In this document: piece by piece, positions 38,284 through 48,784 of the stretch | How the letters are laid out: each line of letters starts with the position of its first letter | How positions within the stretch are numbered: the stretch's first letter is position 1 | Assembly: GCF_021917145.1 (NCBI RefSeq) | Contig: NC_061065.1 | Location: 12,988,394-13,052,393 of the forward strand | Reading direction: 5' to 3' | Source: Hypomesus transpacificus | Lineage: Eukaryota > Chordata > Actinopteri > Osmeriformes > Osmeridae | Length of the DNA stretch: 64,000 nucleotides | Made by a program: the position numbers and the translations under genes | The notes under the pieces: model-generated | What the model was told of the DNA's origin: nothing | The model's input: the letters and a program-made list of their open reading frames with translations, nothing else | Databases searched by the model: none

Positions 38284-38790
38284 TTAGGCTACCATAATCT
38301 TACTGGCATGCTTCCGAGAGCTTAGTGCACAGCACTGTACACAGCAGGCAGTACACATCTTCCAAGCACAAACCCCGTTCAGCACAACGACGATCAACAT
38401 GCCCAATCCAGTAATTCCCATTTGAATTATAGTCGAAAAGAAACCCCCCCCCCAGAGGAGGTCAGTCAGCAAAATTCCAAACTTCAGGTTCCCCCAATGC
38501 TTTCATGATCTGTTTAATGTGAGCAGCCATATTTGTGATATAAGCAGATCCATCTGTAATAAAAGGTGCAACACTCATAACCTAGAACAGCACCTATGCT
38601 TCCCTGAGTTGATAACAGATAGTTTTGTAGCACTACCTGCCTCATAACCCTCATCACAGAAGCAACCACAGTTAAGGCGTCGGCTGTCTCATTACCAATG
38701 GACTCCAGCTCTACTGTTTAGTTTCTAATGTCGTTGAAGGCAGCAACAATACCATACACAGGGAGAATAGCTCCTGAAAATCATGAAAGT
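38284..38790 (-). pseudogene. endogenous retrovirus env remnant, transmembrane subunit
   Basis: On the minus strand the broken frame has the order of a retroviral Env transmembrane subunit. A heptad-like helix with conserved leucine-glutamine spacing lies near 38700-38620, then a double-cysteine site near 38590. A membrane anchor rich in Ile/Val/Leu lies around 38410-38360, and a cysteine-rich cytoplasmic start follows. Several stop codons and a poly-C slip near 38447 interrupt it. The double-cysteine site lacks the usual partner cysteine. Weak signs of the surface subunit may extend to about 39560. No gag or pol is seen. It is a dead fossil. Confidence 0.5.
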
Positions 38791-38799
38791 GAGTGTGCT

Positions 38800-40300
38800 T
38801 TAGTGAATCAAGTGATATGATCCCAGCTTCACTTCACAACACTACTTCTCTTGTGGCAGTGCCATCAGTGTTTGGGCAAAAGATGAAGGTTAACCATCAA
38901 CAGGTCTGAGAGCTTGTTAGGAAACCCAAAATAACATGATCCTAACTAGTCGGCTGGCAGGAATGAATAGGCACTCCTACTACACATAGTGCCATTGTTA
39001 ACTGTATGAGGAACCCAAAATGGTGATGCCCTTATACTTACAGGTCCATCTGCAACTGGAAAATCATGCACCAGGCTGTTACTATACATAAACGCAGTGT
39101 GGTTACATGTATTTTTCCAAATACTTTCCCATAATTAATTGACACATTTAATGAACTCTAAAAAGTACAGGAATAGCATAGTCAGCAACCTCAAGAATTT
39201 ATGTCACCCACCCAAATGGTATGCAGGACAAGTAACATTGAACCAAGATACAATTGAACTTACAATTCATCCAGTAGAGTGTGAACATACATAGACACCG
39301 TATTCTTAAATGTATTTTTTTCCAACACTCTCACTGTACCACTGTGCAATACACATAACCATGCAGGTGGGAGATGACTGACTCGTCCGACAGAACAGTC
39401 ACATTCGTTACACCCAACCTTACACAAGGCCACTTCTTGATCCTACACAGATCAGCCATTGAAAGAGGGACAGCTATCCCTGGATAACCTCCAGAATGCT
39501 TGGGACTCTAACCACAAACCCTGCAAGGTCTGTCCCCTCTAATGCTGCGTCCAGTCATTTTCCCGTCCTCGGTAAGGTGTTGTTTTACAGATTGTTCTTT
39601 TTGTATGATGCATCTCAATGATCACATCAGTAATATTGGAGGCGTGCAATAGTGACTCTCGGTGTGGCTCATGTCTGTGATGTCTGTGAACTCGTGCGTC
39701 CAGTATCAGTAAATGTCTGTCAGGTGTGTGCGTCAGTATGTCTGGATCTCATCTTTCATCGTAGCTCAGGCAGCGGCCTCGGTTTCATGAAACAACCGAG
39801 GGCCTCCGCCTCAGTATCATCTCATCCCCATTCTGGGTGCTGTCATCTGCTTCATGTAGAAGCCGGAGGGGGACTGAAAGTGTTTTCCCCTCTCCAGGCT
39901 CCTCTCTCTGGTTCTCCGTCTGGGTGCTGTCATCTGCTTCATAAAATCACACATGGGGGAGAGAAGCATGGTAGCAACAGCAGCCCCTCTCTTGCTTTCT
40001 CCACGTGACTCACCTTTTGATGTCTTCAACACCTCTGGGTGGGTGCTCTTTGGGACCTCCTTCTCGGCGGCCCTGGATTGGAGTGCTGGATGGCGGTCTC
40101 CTGGTTCTGGCTCAAATCAGTCCGCTGGACTGGAACCTGCTCTCAGATCAGCCACTGCAAACGGGTCTCCACCCCCTTTGGTGTACTCCCGGAGGAGTAC
40201 CCCAGTGGGGATGAGACAAATGGCAAGTTGGAGCAGGCACCATGTGGAGGTGCACCTGCTCCTCCACCGGCCCCTGGTTCTCCGTTGGGACCCTCCACCG
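38800..40300. other. region without a supported gene
   Basis: The left half may be decayed retroviral surface-subunit sequence (minus strand). At 39828-39950 the phrase 'ctgggtgctgtcatctgct' occurs twice about 96 bases apart, a small internal duplication. The long plus-strand frames at 39652-40413 overlap one another and show no domain. Confidence 0.35.
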
Positions 40301-40304
40301 TGTT

Positions 40305-40665
40305 GCTATGCTTCATGGCCCAGGAAAGCCTCTTTTTCTTATTTTGCTACTGTAGCAATGGCTTTCTTACTGCCACTCAACCTGTCAAATTTATAGATCA
40401 AAACCTCCTGTGAGCCGCCTATCACAAAGGCTGGTGACTAGCTTGTCTTCTCAATCCGTTGTGGCTTTGAGTCTGCCAGACCTCTTCCTGTCAAAGCTTA
40501 CTCCAGTTTCCAAGAGCCTTTTGATAATGCATGAGACAAGACAGTACTCACTAACACACCAAAATATTCAAACTTATCAATACCGCATGCCCTTTTTAGT
40601 TTTGTGGCAATTCATATTAAATGTATTTTATTGTCTGACAACTTATTAAAGAGATGAATACAGAT
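40305..40665 (-). mobile_element. Tc1-like remnant upstream of IgR-4
   Basis: Short copy of the same transposase remnant. It starts near 'catggcccaggaaagcctc' and keeps the segment next to the gene promoter. Confidence 0.65.
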
Positions 40666-40845
40666 TGACCAATACACAGTTCCTCATTCCTTCAGATGTG
40701 TTGGTTATAAACGTGCTCATGAAGTCATATCCTTTTCGGCTAAAATATTCAGTTGACCTCTAAATAAACCCACAAATCATCAAATCCACACTGATCACTC
40801 ATCTGAAGAGAGCATAGTTGAGAGTTGACTGTGAAGAGAAGAACC

Positions 40846-43800
40846 ATGGTTAAAGTTAATCGTGCTGTTTTGGGATTATTTGTGACCATTGGGTTCCACA
40901 TAGCAGGTAAAACAATAGACAGATTAGCCTACTATTTAGTTTACTTTAGAATACATCTCTGTAATCTGGATTTGTACTAGTTGTTGAATTATAAAGGTAA
41001 TGAATGTATGTGCAAACCGATGAAGACAAAGTCAAATGTGCGACAGCTATTCACATAGAAATGTTTCTAATACTCTAAGCATAATCTAGGTAGTAGTACT
41101 GTACATTCACTATATATTTGGGGTATCAGGATATGTGTACACATCATTTGTTTTTGTATAATATTACATTAAACATAAAAGGTTTGATTATTATATTATT
41201 TATCATCATTTTGACTAATTTACTAAATGTGATACAGTAGCTCTCACCATTCATGAAAAAGCATTTCTCTCCAGAAGGAGACTTTCCCACTCTTCACCAC
41301 AAAGTAGGAGAAAACATCAGTCTGCCGTGTGACTATGTGGTTTACCAAGACTGCTCCTCTACTACATGGAACTTCAACAGCATTGAACTGGTTGGTCATG
41401 GAGTAATTAAAAAAGACTCAGGCAGAACAGAGAGACTGAGTCTGGGGTCTGACTGTTCTCTGATGGTTCTTAGTGTCAAAACTGAGGATGTTGGACACTA
41501 CTTCTGTCGACAATATCTCACAGAGGGAGGGGATCAATCCAGGGAAGATGTAGTGGTATATCTGTCTGTTGAAACCAGTAAGTATGTCCGTTTCAACTAA
41601 GTGGGCTTATAGTGGAAACAACATGATGAAACCTAACATGGATTTTGAACCCTAACATCTCTTCTCAGTCACAGTGTCCTTGACTCCACCAGTAGGCTGT
41701 GACTTGAAATACAGCGCTGACAGCATCCCATGAATGTCTGACCTGAACGTAATTAATAATGTCAGTTCTGATCTCAGTAATATTATGCATGTACTATCCA
41801 AGTGAATATCAGGACAGATTTTAAATAATCATGAATTATACATTTGTAGACAGCTCTTTATTCTGAGGTATTCAGAGATCCATAAGGTACAGCATCAAAT
41901 AGTTTAATTCCAACCCCTATAATATACCACCAACCTGTAACTATGTTCTGGTCCAGGAGGGGCAGGGGAAGGAGGGCCGGAGGAGGCAAAAGGGGGCCGG
42001 GCGGGGGGCCAGGGGCCAAGTGTGGGGGCCACGCACGGGGACCGGGCTGGCTGCGATCATGCACTCCAGGGAAGGGTGGGAAGGAGCGCCGCACAGGGAG
42101 CAGGGCGGACCGGGCAGCGAAAACCCGACAATAGAGCTCCAGTAGGTAGGTGGCCTCGTTGAACTGCTGGAGCTGCCCCGCAGCCTCGGGGGCAAACCAG
42201 AAGTGATAGGTGTAGAACCCGGAGCCCGGTAAAGGAGGAGCAGATGACGTCCCGGAACAGGGAGAACGCGCAAGCAAACTCGGATGCCGTGAGCCATTGC
42301 TGGGAGGGTTCAGGGTGGCAGAGCAGGAAGGGGCTAGCCTGACGTTGTCATACACATTATTTTCTAGTCAGAATATGAGTCTGAGAACTCTCCGTTGGGC
42401 TGTGAGTATGGGGCGTGTTTCAACCAAACTCGTAAAACAAATGCCTCTTCACAAAATTGGATAGACCTACAACTAATCAGAGCAACGTAATATGTTGTTT
42501 GTTGAAAACGAATTCAACCCAAGCGCTCGTTGGTGACGTGGTTGATTACGTTACTGTTGATCATCTGTCCATCATCGTATAAAGCCCGCCCTGACAATTT
42601 GATCGGTCCGAACAGCTCCTGTTCGGATATAGTTTTTCCCCATCCGAGGTTCCCCAGACCCAACTTCCCGACCCCAATTTTTGCTGGCAGCCAGGCTAGG
42701 ACGGGGCCACAGGACCCGACGATGGTGCGGGGAGCAGAGACCTGGGACAGGAGGAGGAGGTCGGCCAGGTCCACGTAATTTACATTTACATTTTACATTT
42801 ATGCATTTAGCAGACGCTTTTATCCAAAGCGACTTCCAAGAGAAAGCTTAACAAAAGAGCATAGATCATAAAAAAGAGGTAATTACCCTGGAGGGTGGCT
42901 GCCCGGAGGGAGGGAGACAAGGGGGAAGGCCTGGAGGCAGAGGGGGCTGCGGGGCGGGCAGGGGGAGGCGGTGTGACCAGCCTGAAGGTGGAGGCGGGGG
43001 CAGGCAGGGTCCCAACGGGAAGACAGGAGCTGGGGCGGGCAGGGTGTCTGGAGCGGAGCCACCTGAAAGGGGGGAGGCACAGTGCAAGGTCAGAGGGGCG
43101 CAGGCTGGAGGAGCCAGGAGGCAGACCAGAGCAAGCAGGGGCAGGACCAGGCGCAGGGCAGAGGGGCAGAGGAGAGCCCATGGAGAAGATGAACGCCGTG
43201 AACAGAGCAGGAAGGTCAGCGAGGGCAAGTTAAAATGACTGGTCATAATAACACATAAAACATAATAAAATCAGAAAACTTCTCTTCAATCTTCTTGCAC
43301 AGTAAGCAATATTATTGAACCGATTTCAGCTACTCCTTTGTTAAATCAGTGACTTACAATGTTCAGATTGTAAGTATGTGATCCTGGTTTGTAACATCAT
43401 ACAGGTCTCACAACACCCCTCTCTACCACTTCAACACCTCCATTTACTGTGGGTGGAGCCATTGGTGCAGTCCTGCTCTGCTTCCTGGCTGTCATCATCA
43501 TAGTTCACAAGAAGAGAGCCAGTAAGTTACCCTCATTGTTGTTCATAAAATGTATGGAAAGTATAATTTTGGGAAGCCACATACATATTTATTTTAAGAT
43601 GGTATTGATTCCTAATGATTGCTGTTTCAGAGAAAGGGAAAGCAAAACAAAGACACTTGTGAGCATCAATATCTTAGTTGATCACATTCAACATACATGA
43701 ACAGTGAACTGAAATTCTGTTTACTTTTTTCAAATATTTGCATAGGCTCTGACTACAGAAAGTGTTAGTAACGCCACAGGGAACCAGCAAACCCATCCTA

Positions 43801-44161
43801 CTAATGAGGACAAGGTGAGAAAGAGATACCAGTTATTTAATGTTATTAACTCTGAACATTTATCAGTGTGTTTAACACATATTTAATTGATCCGAGTCAA
43901 AACATTGAATCAATCATTCAGTCACTTAGAAACACCCTGTTTGTGCTGAATTCTTCTGGTAAAATTACACCCCTAGGATGGACGCGAAGATGGCCCCACC
44001 TATGCCACCATCAACGACGACAGCCAAAACTAGGCTGCTCCAAAACCAGATGTGAGTAAAGATAAAGTATTACAGTATTGAAACTGCGTAAACATCTATT
44101 GGGTTGTTGAGTTGTGTTGTGTTCACAGACTAAGAATCTCTCCTTATCTAGAAGAAACTAG
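40846..44161 (+). CDS. IgR-4: probable short-tailed Ig receptor, ITIM lost
   Basis: Exons seen: 40846-40906 (signal), 41275-41577 (V, 101 codons, intact), 43405-43521 (membrane), then damaged tail exons at 43631-43658, 43746-43814, 43977-44051 and 44129-44161. The stalk exon is gone: a tyrosine-recombinase element sits there. The V and membrane exons are both phase 1, so they can be joined directly. Tail exon 1 has 28 instead of 29 bases, which brings a TGA at 43750 and a predicted protein of about 171 residues. Independent lesions are a TAG in the tyrosine exon (44031) and a deletion of the whole VTYASV region from the last exon. The result would be a membrane Ig protein with no signalling motif, perhaps a decoy, or a pseudogene on its way out. 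Confidence 0.55.
41669..41733 (+). other. 65-nt exon-like segment after the IgR-4 V exon
   Basis: Acceptor 'tctcttctcag', phase 1, cysteine kept, TGA stop. It is the only complete downstream partner for the V exon before the inserted element. Confidence 0.45.
42335..42699. mobile_element. non-autonomous DNA transposon with TAGCCTG ends, nested
   Basis: Starts 'tagcctg' and ends 'ccaggctag', with 'gaaggggc' and 'gacggggc' on the two sides as an 8-base target duplication (7 of 8). Same end structure as the element at 28763-29321. The empty site is visible at about 48337. Confidence 0.6.
42779..42840 (-). mobile_element. SINE tail fragment
   Basis: 'tttacattt' repeats and 'gcatttagcagacgctttt' mark the 3-prime end of the common SINE in reverse. 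No tRNA head. Confidence 0.6.
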
Positions 44162-45093
44162 AGAGCCATCGAGCGACACTGGTGACCACAGAGTTCTTTC
44201 AAACGTCAATAAACCTCAGGGAAAGAAAAAAATTGAAAAAATCTTTGCAGTCATGCCATATCTTGTCAGTTTTCATGCTATGTAACTATTTATGAAAACC
44301 ATTTATTTATTTAGTTGTTTCAAAAATTATGCATTGTTTCTACATTGATATAGTTTATTTATTTTTCCTATTAATTCAATTTCTAATACACCTGTAAATT
44401 CCTCTAAAGAGAAGTACTGCTGAGTAGTGGTCTTCTGTTCATGTGCACATTCAGATAAGTTTGAGCGGCTCTTGTTTTCCCAATTTGCTTCTGCTATTCT
44501 GTTTTTCCATCGATTGAAGCTATGATACAAACAAAAGTATGTTACTATAATTTGTTTTATTTCTTGTTACTAACTTTTATGCAAGCATCTAACTGGCTGC
44601 CCTCTGGAGTTAACTGAAAATGCACCTCTGTCCTGTTATAGACAAATGTCTCATTTGTATTCCAAATAAATGGTCTTCCATTTCGTTTTTTAATCATTAA
44701 TGAAGTTGATAATTTCTGTGTCCAATCTCCAGTGATGTCCATTGAAAATGGTTACATTAAACTCTCAACTATAACCTCCTTAATCTCCATGTGATAGACC
44801 ACCTAGAACAGGCCGAGAACTGCTTATTCACAGCTTCACAACACAGTAACGTGTTCAAGACTGGAAAACTTTCCCTGTGTATATTGTATTTTGACTCTGG
44901 TAAGAGAGTGTAGACAGATAATATTATGCAGAGTACATGCAGTATGACCTGACTTTGCATAATTTCAAAAACCATACTTGACCTACCAGGTCAAGCATCT
45001 TCACATGCAATAATCCTCTATATGGAGAAAAACAGTTGTGTGTTGTTTTTTTGCGCAGGATAAAGAATTATATACTGTGGTGTGACATGCTTC

Positions 45094-46028
45094 TGTCACG
45101 GGGACCACATTCAGTACCCTATTAAGCCAACTAGCTGCAGGTGTGCAGCAGGGAAGCACCCAGCTGCCCGCAATTAACCGGGGGATTTGGAGGGTTTTTA
45201 AACTCAGATCGTCAGTCAAGGAGCACGGGGACTGGAAGGAGAACTGGAACTGGGAGCGGAGAGAGGACTGGGAGCGGAGAGAGGACTGGGGAAGCGGAGA
45301 GAGGACTGGGGAAGCGGAGAGAGGACTGGGGAAGCGGAGAGAGGACTGGGGAAGCGGAGAGAGGACTGGGAGCGGAGAGAGGACTGGGGAAGCGGAGAGA
45401 GGACTGGGGAAGCGGAGAGAGGACTGGGGAAGCGGAGAGAGGACTGGGAGCGGAGAGCGGACTGGGGAAGCAAGGGACTGCAACACAGCGCGCAGAGAGA
45501 CTGACTTTCGCCAGAGCTGAGTACCGTGAATTCTATTCAGTCAGATTGTGGAACGTGCTGCCTGGACTGCTCATCCTATTCATACACCTGAGTTTTAGCC
45601 ACGGTTGTGTTGCGCTGGTTCACGTGAGTTTGTTGTGTGGTGTGCCCATGTTCCACTGTTTTGCAGATTCTGCCGTTCATGCACTAGTTAGCCCCTCGGG
45701 CTACATGTGGCCGCGTGGGCGATAGGATCACGTTCAGTGTGCGCAAATAATCAGTCTGACTATTCAAGCATTCTCCGGATAACCCCCCCCCCCTGCTGGA
45801 GGAGGCCAGTATCGGCGGCCACCAGTTGAACCAGGCTACCTTACCTCCTGCCAGAGCCTCTTGAGGCGATCAACGTCAAGGACTTCTTTTTTTTTTATTA
45901 CAAATAAACCTAATACATTTCATACCTCGATTCTCCGAGTTTTGGCATCTTTGGAGGGGGGAAATACGGTTTGCTCCTCAGAGTAGAGAGTAGACTAAGT
46001 GGAGGCACCAACGCCCCCACCTGTGACA
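45094..46028. mobile_element. solo LTR-like element with internal minisatellite, 935 bp
   Basis: It starts TGTCACGG and ends CTGTGACA, flanked by 'cttc' on both sides (45090-45093 and 46029-46032). The matching empty stretch is seen downstream of IgR-3 and IgR-5. An AATAAA lies near 45903. No internal genes. The open frames at 45001-45725 come only from the minisatellite. Confidence 0.55.
45245..45470. repeat. purine-rich minisatellite
   Basis: About eleven tandem copies of an 18- or 20-base unit, 'agcggagagaggactggg' with or without 'ga'. Very uniform copies indicate recent expansion. Confidence 0.85.
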
Positions 46029-46035
46029 CTTCCTG

Positions 46036-46160
46036 TTTCAGTGGCACTTAGTATGCATTGAAATAAGTCATCGTCTTTCTTCAACACATCCGCCCATCTC
46101 TTCCACCATCGTTGTGAGAAAGATAAGACAAAAACGCAAATAAAGAGGAAGCAATTATTT
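46036..46160 (-). other. conserved minus-strand open segment, copy 2
   Basis: Reads 'WADVLKKDDDLFQCIL' in the same frame as copies 1 and 3, without stops. Unknown product. Confidence 0.3.
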
Positions 46161-46649
46161 TTAAATAATAAACCTGCTGGCATTTCAGTTGAGGCCATGG
46201 CTAAAACTTTGCTCACAAGGGTTGGTTGGTAAGTTAGATGATCCAAAGACCCTCATTTAAATCCCGGAAAATACAAAGAATAGAGGAAGTGATGAAACCA
46301 TAGACCCTTCTGAAATCATCCTACAACTTCAAAAGATTGTTGTTTTTACGTTTTATTGAACCTACCAGTAATGTGTGCTTTATAGAGTGTGGCTGGCTGA
46401 GCCTCTGCTTGTCCTTTAGAGAACTGAGATGCAGTTCATCATTAAAACAAGAGATGAAGCCACATAATTTTCTCACCATCTGCAACAATGTGTGTGAATG
46501 AACTGTGAGTCACATTAAACTGTCATATTGTTAGCAGGTAAAATCTAAGCATGAAAACTGTCAGACATAAAGTAGTTGTCATTCCCTCCCAGTAGAATCA
46601 GTTGATCACCCACCAGAATGGTAAGCTTTTCTACACCTGTTTCGGATCT

Positions 46650-48770
46650 TATGATGTGCTTTTATAGAAGCAGGACTGGTAGCAGAGCCAAGCCTGATGC
46701 GGTGGTTGCAGGCTGGTAACAGAGCTGAGCCTGGGGTCCTGAGGGGACGAGAGTGATTACTGGGATGCACGGGAATGAATGATGTGAAGGGCGCATGCAT
46801 AGTTACCAGGCATTGAATGGGTGTGGCGGAGAGTCCTAGTGGGTCACATCCGAGCAGCAGCTCAAGCAGATCCCCAAAAGGAACAGACTCACCTAGCGGG
46901 CTGCAGCGAGGCTGATGCTAGCATGAGTGTGGTGAAGGTCAGGGAGGTTGGTCCTGACGTAAGAGTGGTATGCCTGGGAGGACCAGCGACCCAGGAGCTG
47001 GATCGTGTGGTCGGCAACGCCTTGGCTGGAAGCCGAGGATAGCCGCACCGATACTGAAAGAATGTGCTGAGTAAAAGGAGGGGTCAATACCTGATTTGGC
47101 GAGGATGAGGCACAGATGGTGGAACCAGAAACGGGAGGCACCGTGTCCTGATTCCGTGGAGAATAGTGAGCTGGAAGAGAGGCCATGACTTCCTGACTTG
47201 GAGAGAACCAGGTTATACAGAAAATCATAGGGGAAGGGGAAGTTGGGAACAACGGGCCCGCTTTGATTGGTTTTGCTGCGTTTCAGGGTGAAGATGAGCA
47301 TGTCTGGGGAGTGTAGCGTGATGTCGGAGATGCATGTGTGAGCAGAGGGGTCAAAGGTAAAGGAGGTGGAAGTGAATTCTGAGCACCTTAGGAAGCCGAA
47401 GGCCAGGAGGAACATGGCTACCAGGGTGGAATCAGTGGAAGGGCAGGAGTAGCCAATTGTGTGGATATAGGCGGCTAGCAGGTTGGCAGTGAGAGGGAAC
47501 CGTGCGGAAGGAGAGCGGGGATCTAGGTGCTTAGGCCTGTCACAAGGAGGTCTGACTGTGGGGGGAAACAGGCAGCGACTTACAAGAGAGGTTGGTGCCA
47601 CTGAGGTACATGTGGGCGTAGGAAATTAAGCTGGTGATGGAAAGGAGGTCGAATGAGGGGAAGGTAAAGGTGGTGAGTAGTGTGGAAGGACTTAAAGCAC
47701 TTCCAGGCTGTTCAAGTAGGTTGGGAGTGTATGGGGGGACAGACCTTGGAGGATGGCATCTTGGGTGTTGAGGTGAAGGTTGTGGAGGAGTGCTGTCATT
47801 GGAAGGTGGTACCGGAAAACGGAGGATTGGGGAGGGGGTCAGCCTCTGGTGCCAAGAGTCTGAATTTCTGGAGGGAGAGACGGGAGAGGGAATTAGTTTT
47901 AGCGAGGCGGGGCTAGTAGCAAGCCGAGCCCGATTGAGTGTAGGAGGCTGGTAGCAGAGCCAAGCCTGATACGGTTGGTGGAGGCTGGTAGCAGAGCCAA
48001 GCCTGATACGGTTGGTGGAGGCTGGTAGCAGAGCCAAGCCTGATACGGTTGGTGGAGGCTGGTAGCAGAGCCAAGCCTGATACGGTTGGTGGAGGCTGGT
48101 AGCAGAGCCAAGTCTGATACGGTTGGTGGAGGCTGGTAGCAGAGCCAAGTCTGATACGGTTGGTGGAGGCTGGTAGCAGAGCCAAGTCTGATGCAATATG
48201 AGGGCCTTGCGCCAGTGGAGATGATGGGGGGCCGATAGTAGGGAAGTCGTCCAGGAGATGAACGAGGGGGGGATTCTGCGTAAGCGAACTCGGCTGCCGT
48301 GAGCTCCCGTCGCCGGGCGGGTTCAGGGTGTCGGAGCAGGACGGGGCCACAGGACCCGACGATGGTGCGGAGAGCAGAGACCTGAAACGGGAGAAGGTTG
48401 GCCAGGTCCACGTAATCACCCTGGAGGATGGCTGGAGGGAGGGGGACACGGGGGAAGCCCTGGAGGCAGAGGGGGCCGCGGGGCGGGCAGGGGGAGGTGC
48501 CGTGACCATCGTGAAGGCGGAGGCGGGCAGGGTCCTGATGGGAAGGGCAGGAGCCGGGGCGGGCAGGATGTCCGGAGCGGAGCCACCTGCAGGAGGGAAG
48601 GCACAGGGCAAGGTCAGAGGGGCGCAGGCCGGAGGAGGCAGGAGGCAGACCAGAGCAAGAGGGGCAGGACCAGGCGCAGGGCAGAGGGGCAGAGGAGAGG
48701 CCATGGAGGTGATGAACACTGCTAACAGAGCAGGAAGGTCGGCGAGGGCAAGTTAAAATGATAGTAATTA
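46650..48770 (-). mobile_element. tyrosine-recombinase retrotransposon (Ngaro/DIRS-like), copy 2
   Basis: The minus strand codes for a tyrosine recombinase (about 47600-46890): 'LAFGFLRCSEFT', 'LKRSKTNQSG', 'YSAHSF' and, after a frameshift near 47035, 'LLGRWSSQAYHSYVRT'. These are the catalytic Arg, Lys, His-x-x-Arg-like and Tyr boxes of the family; the HxxR arginine reads Ser here. A proline-rich region and the 37-base tandem array lie upstream on the same strand. Together with copy 1 it shows a recently active GC-rich family. A Crypton is an alternative. Confidence 0.65.
47947..48193. repeat. 37-bp minisatellite, about 7 copies
   Basis: Unit begins 'gctggtagcagagccaag' and repeats every 37 bases with one or two substitutions. 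Two diverged single units lie at about 46675-46735, at the other end of the element. Confidence 0.9.
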
Positions 48771-48784
48771 TAATAACACATAAA

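Larger units (their letters stand above)
41957..43240 (-). mobile_element. GC-rich tyrosine-recombinase element, incomplete copy 1
   Basis: GC-rich DNA that matches parts of the element at 46650-48770: 'caggacccgacgatggtgcg' at about 42710 and 48352, then the proline-rich minus-strand region. The recombinase part is missing. It inserted at the stalk exon of IgR-4. A TAGCCTG element (42335-42699) and a SINE tail (about 42779-42840) are nested inside. Confidence 0.55.

Noticed and set aside
39652-40413. Several overlapping frames of 115-147 codons
   Set aside because: Internal sequence duplication and shared composition explain them; no domain or splice structure.
45141-45725. 194-codon frame rich in GERTGEAERGLG
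   Set aside because: It is only the translation of the minisatellite inside the LTR-like element; all three frames stay open for the same reason.
47540-48719. Long proline/serine-rich frames on the minus strand
   Set aside because: Two or three overlapping frames are open at once across the 37-bp array and GC-rich DNA. At best they are part of the recombinase element's first gene.
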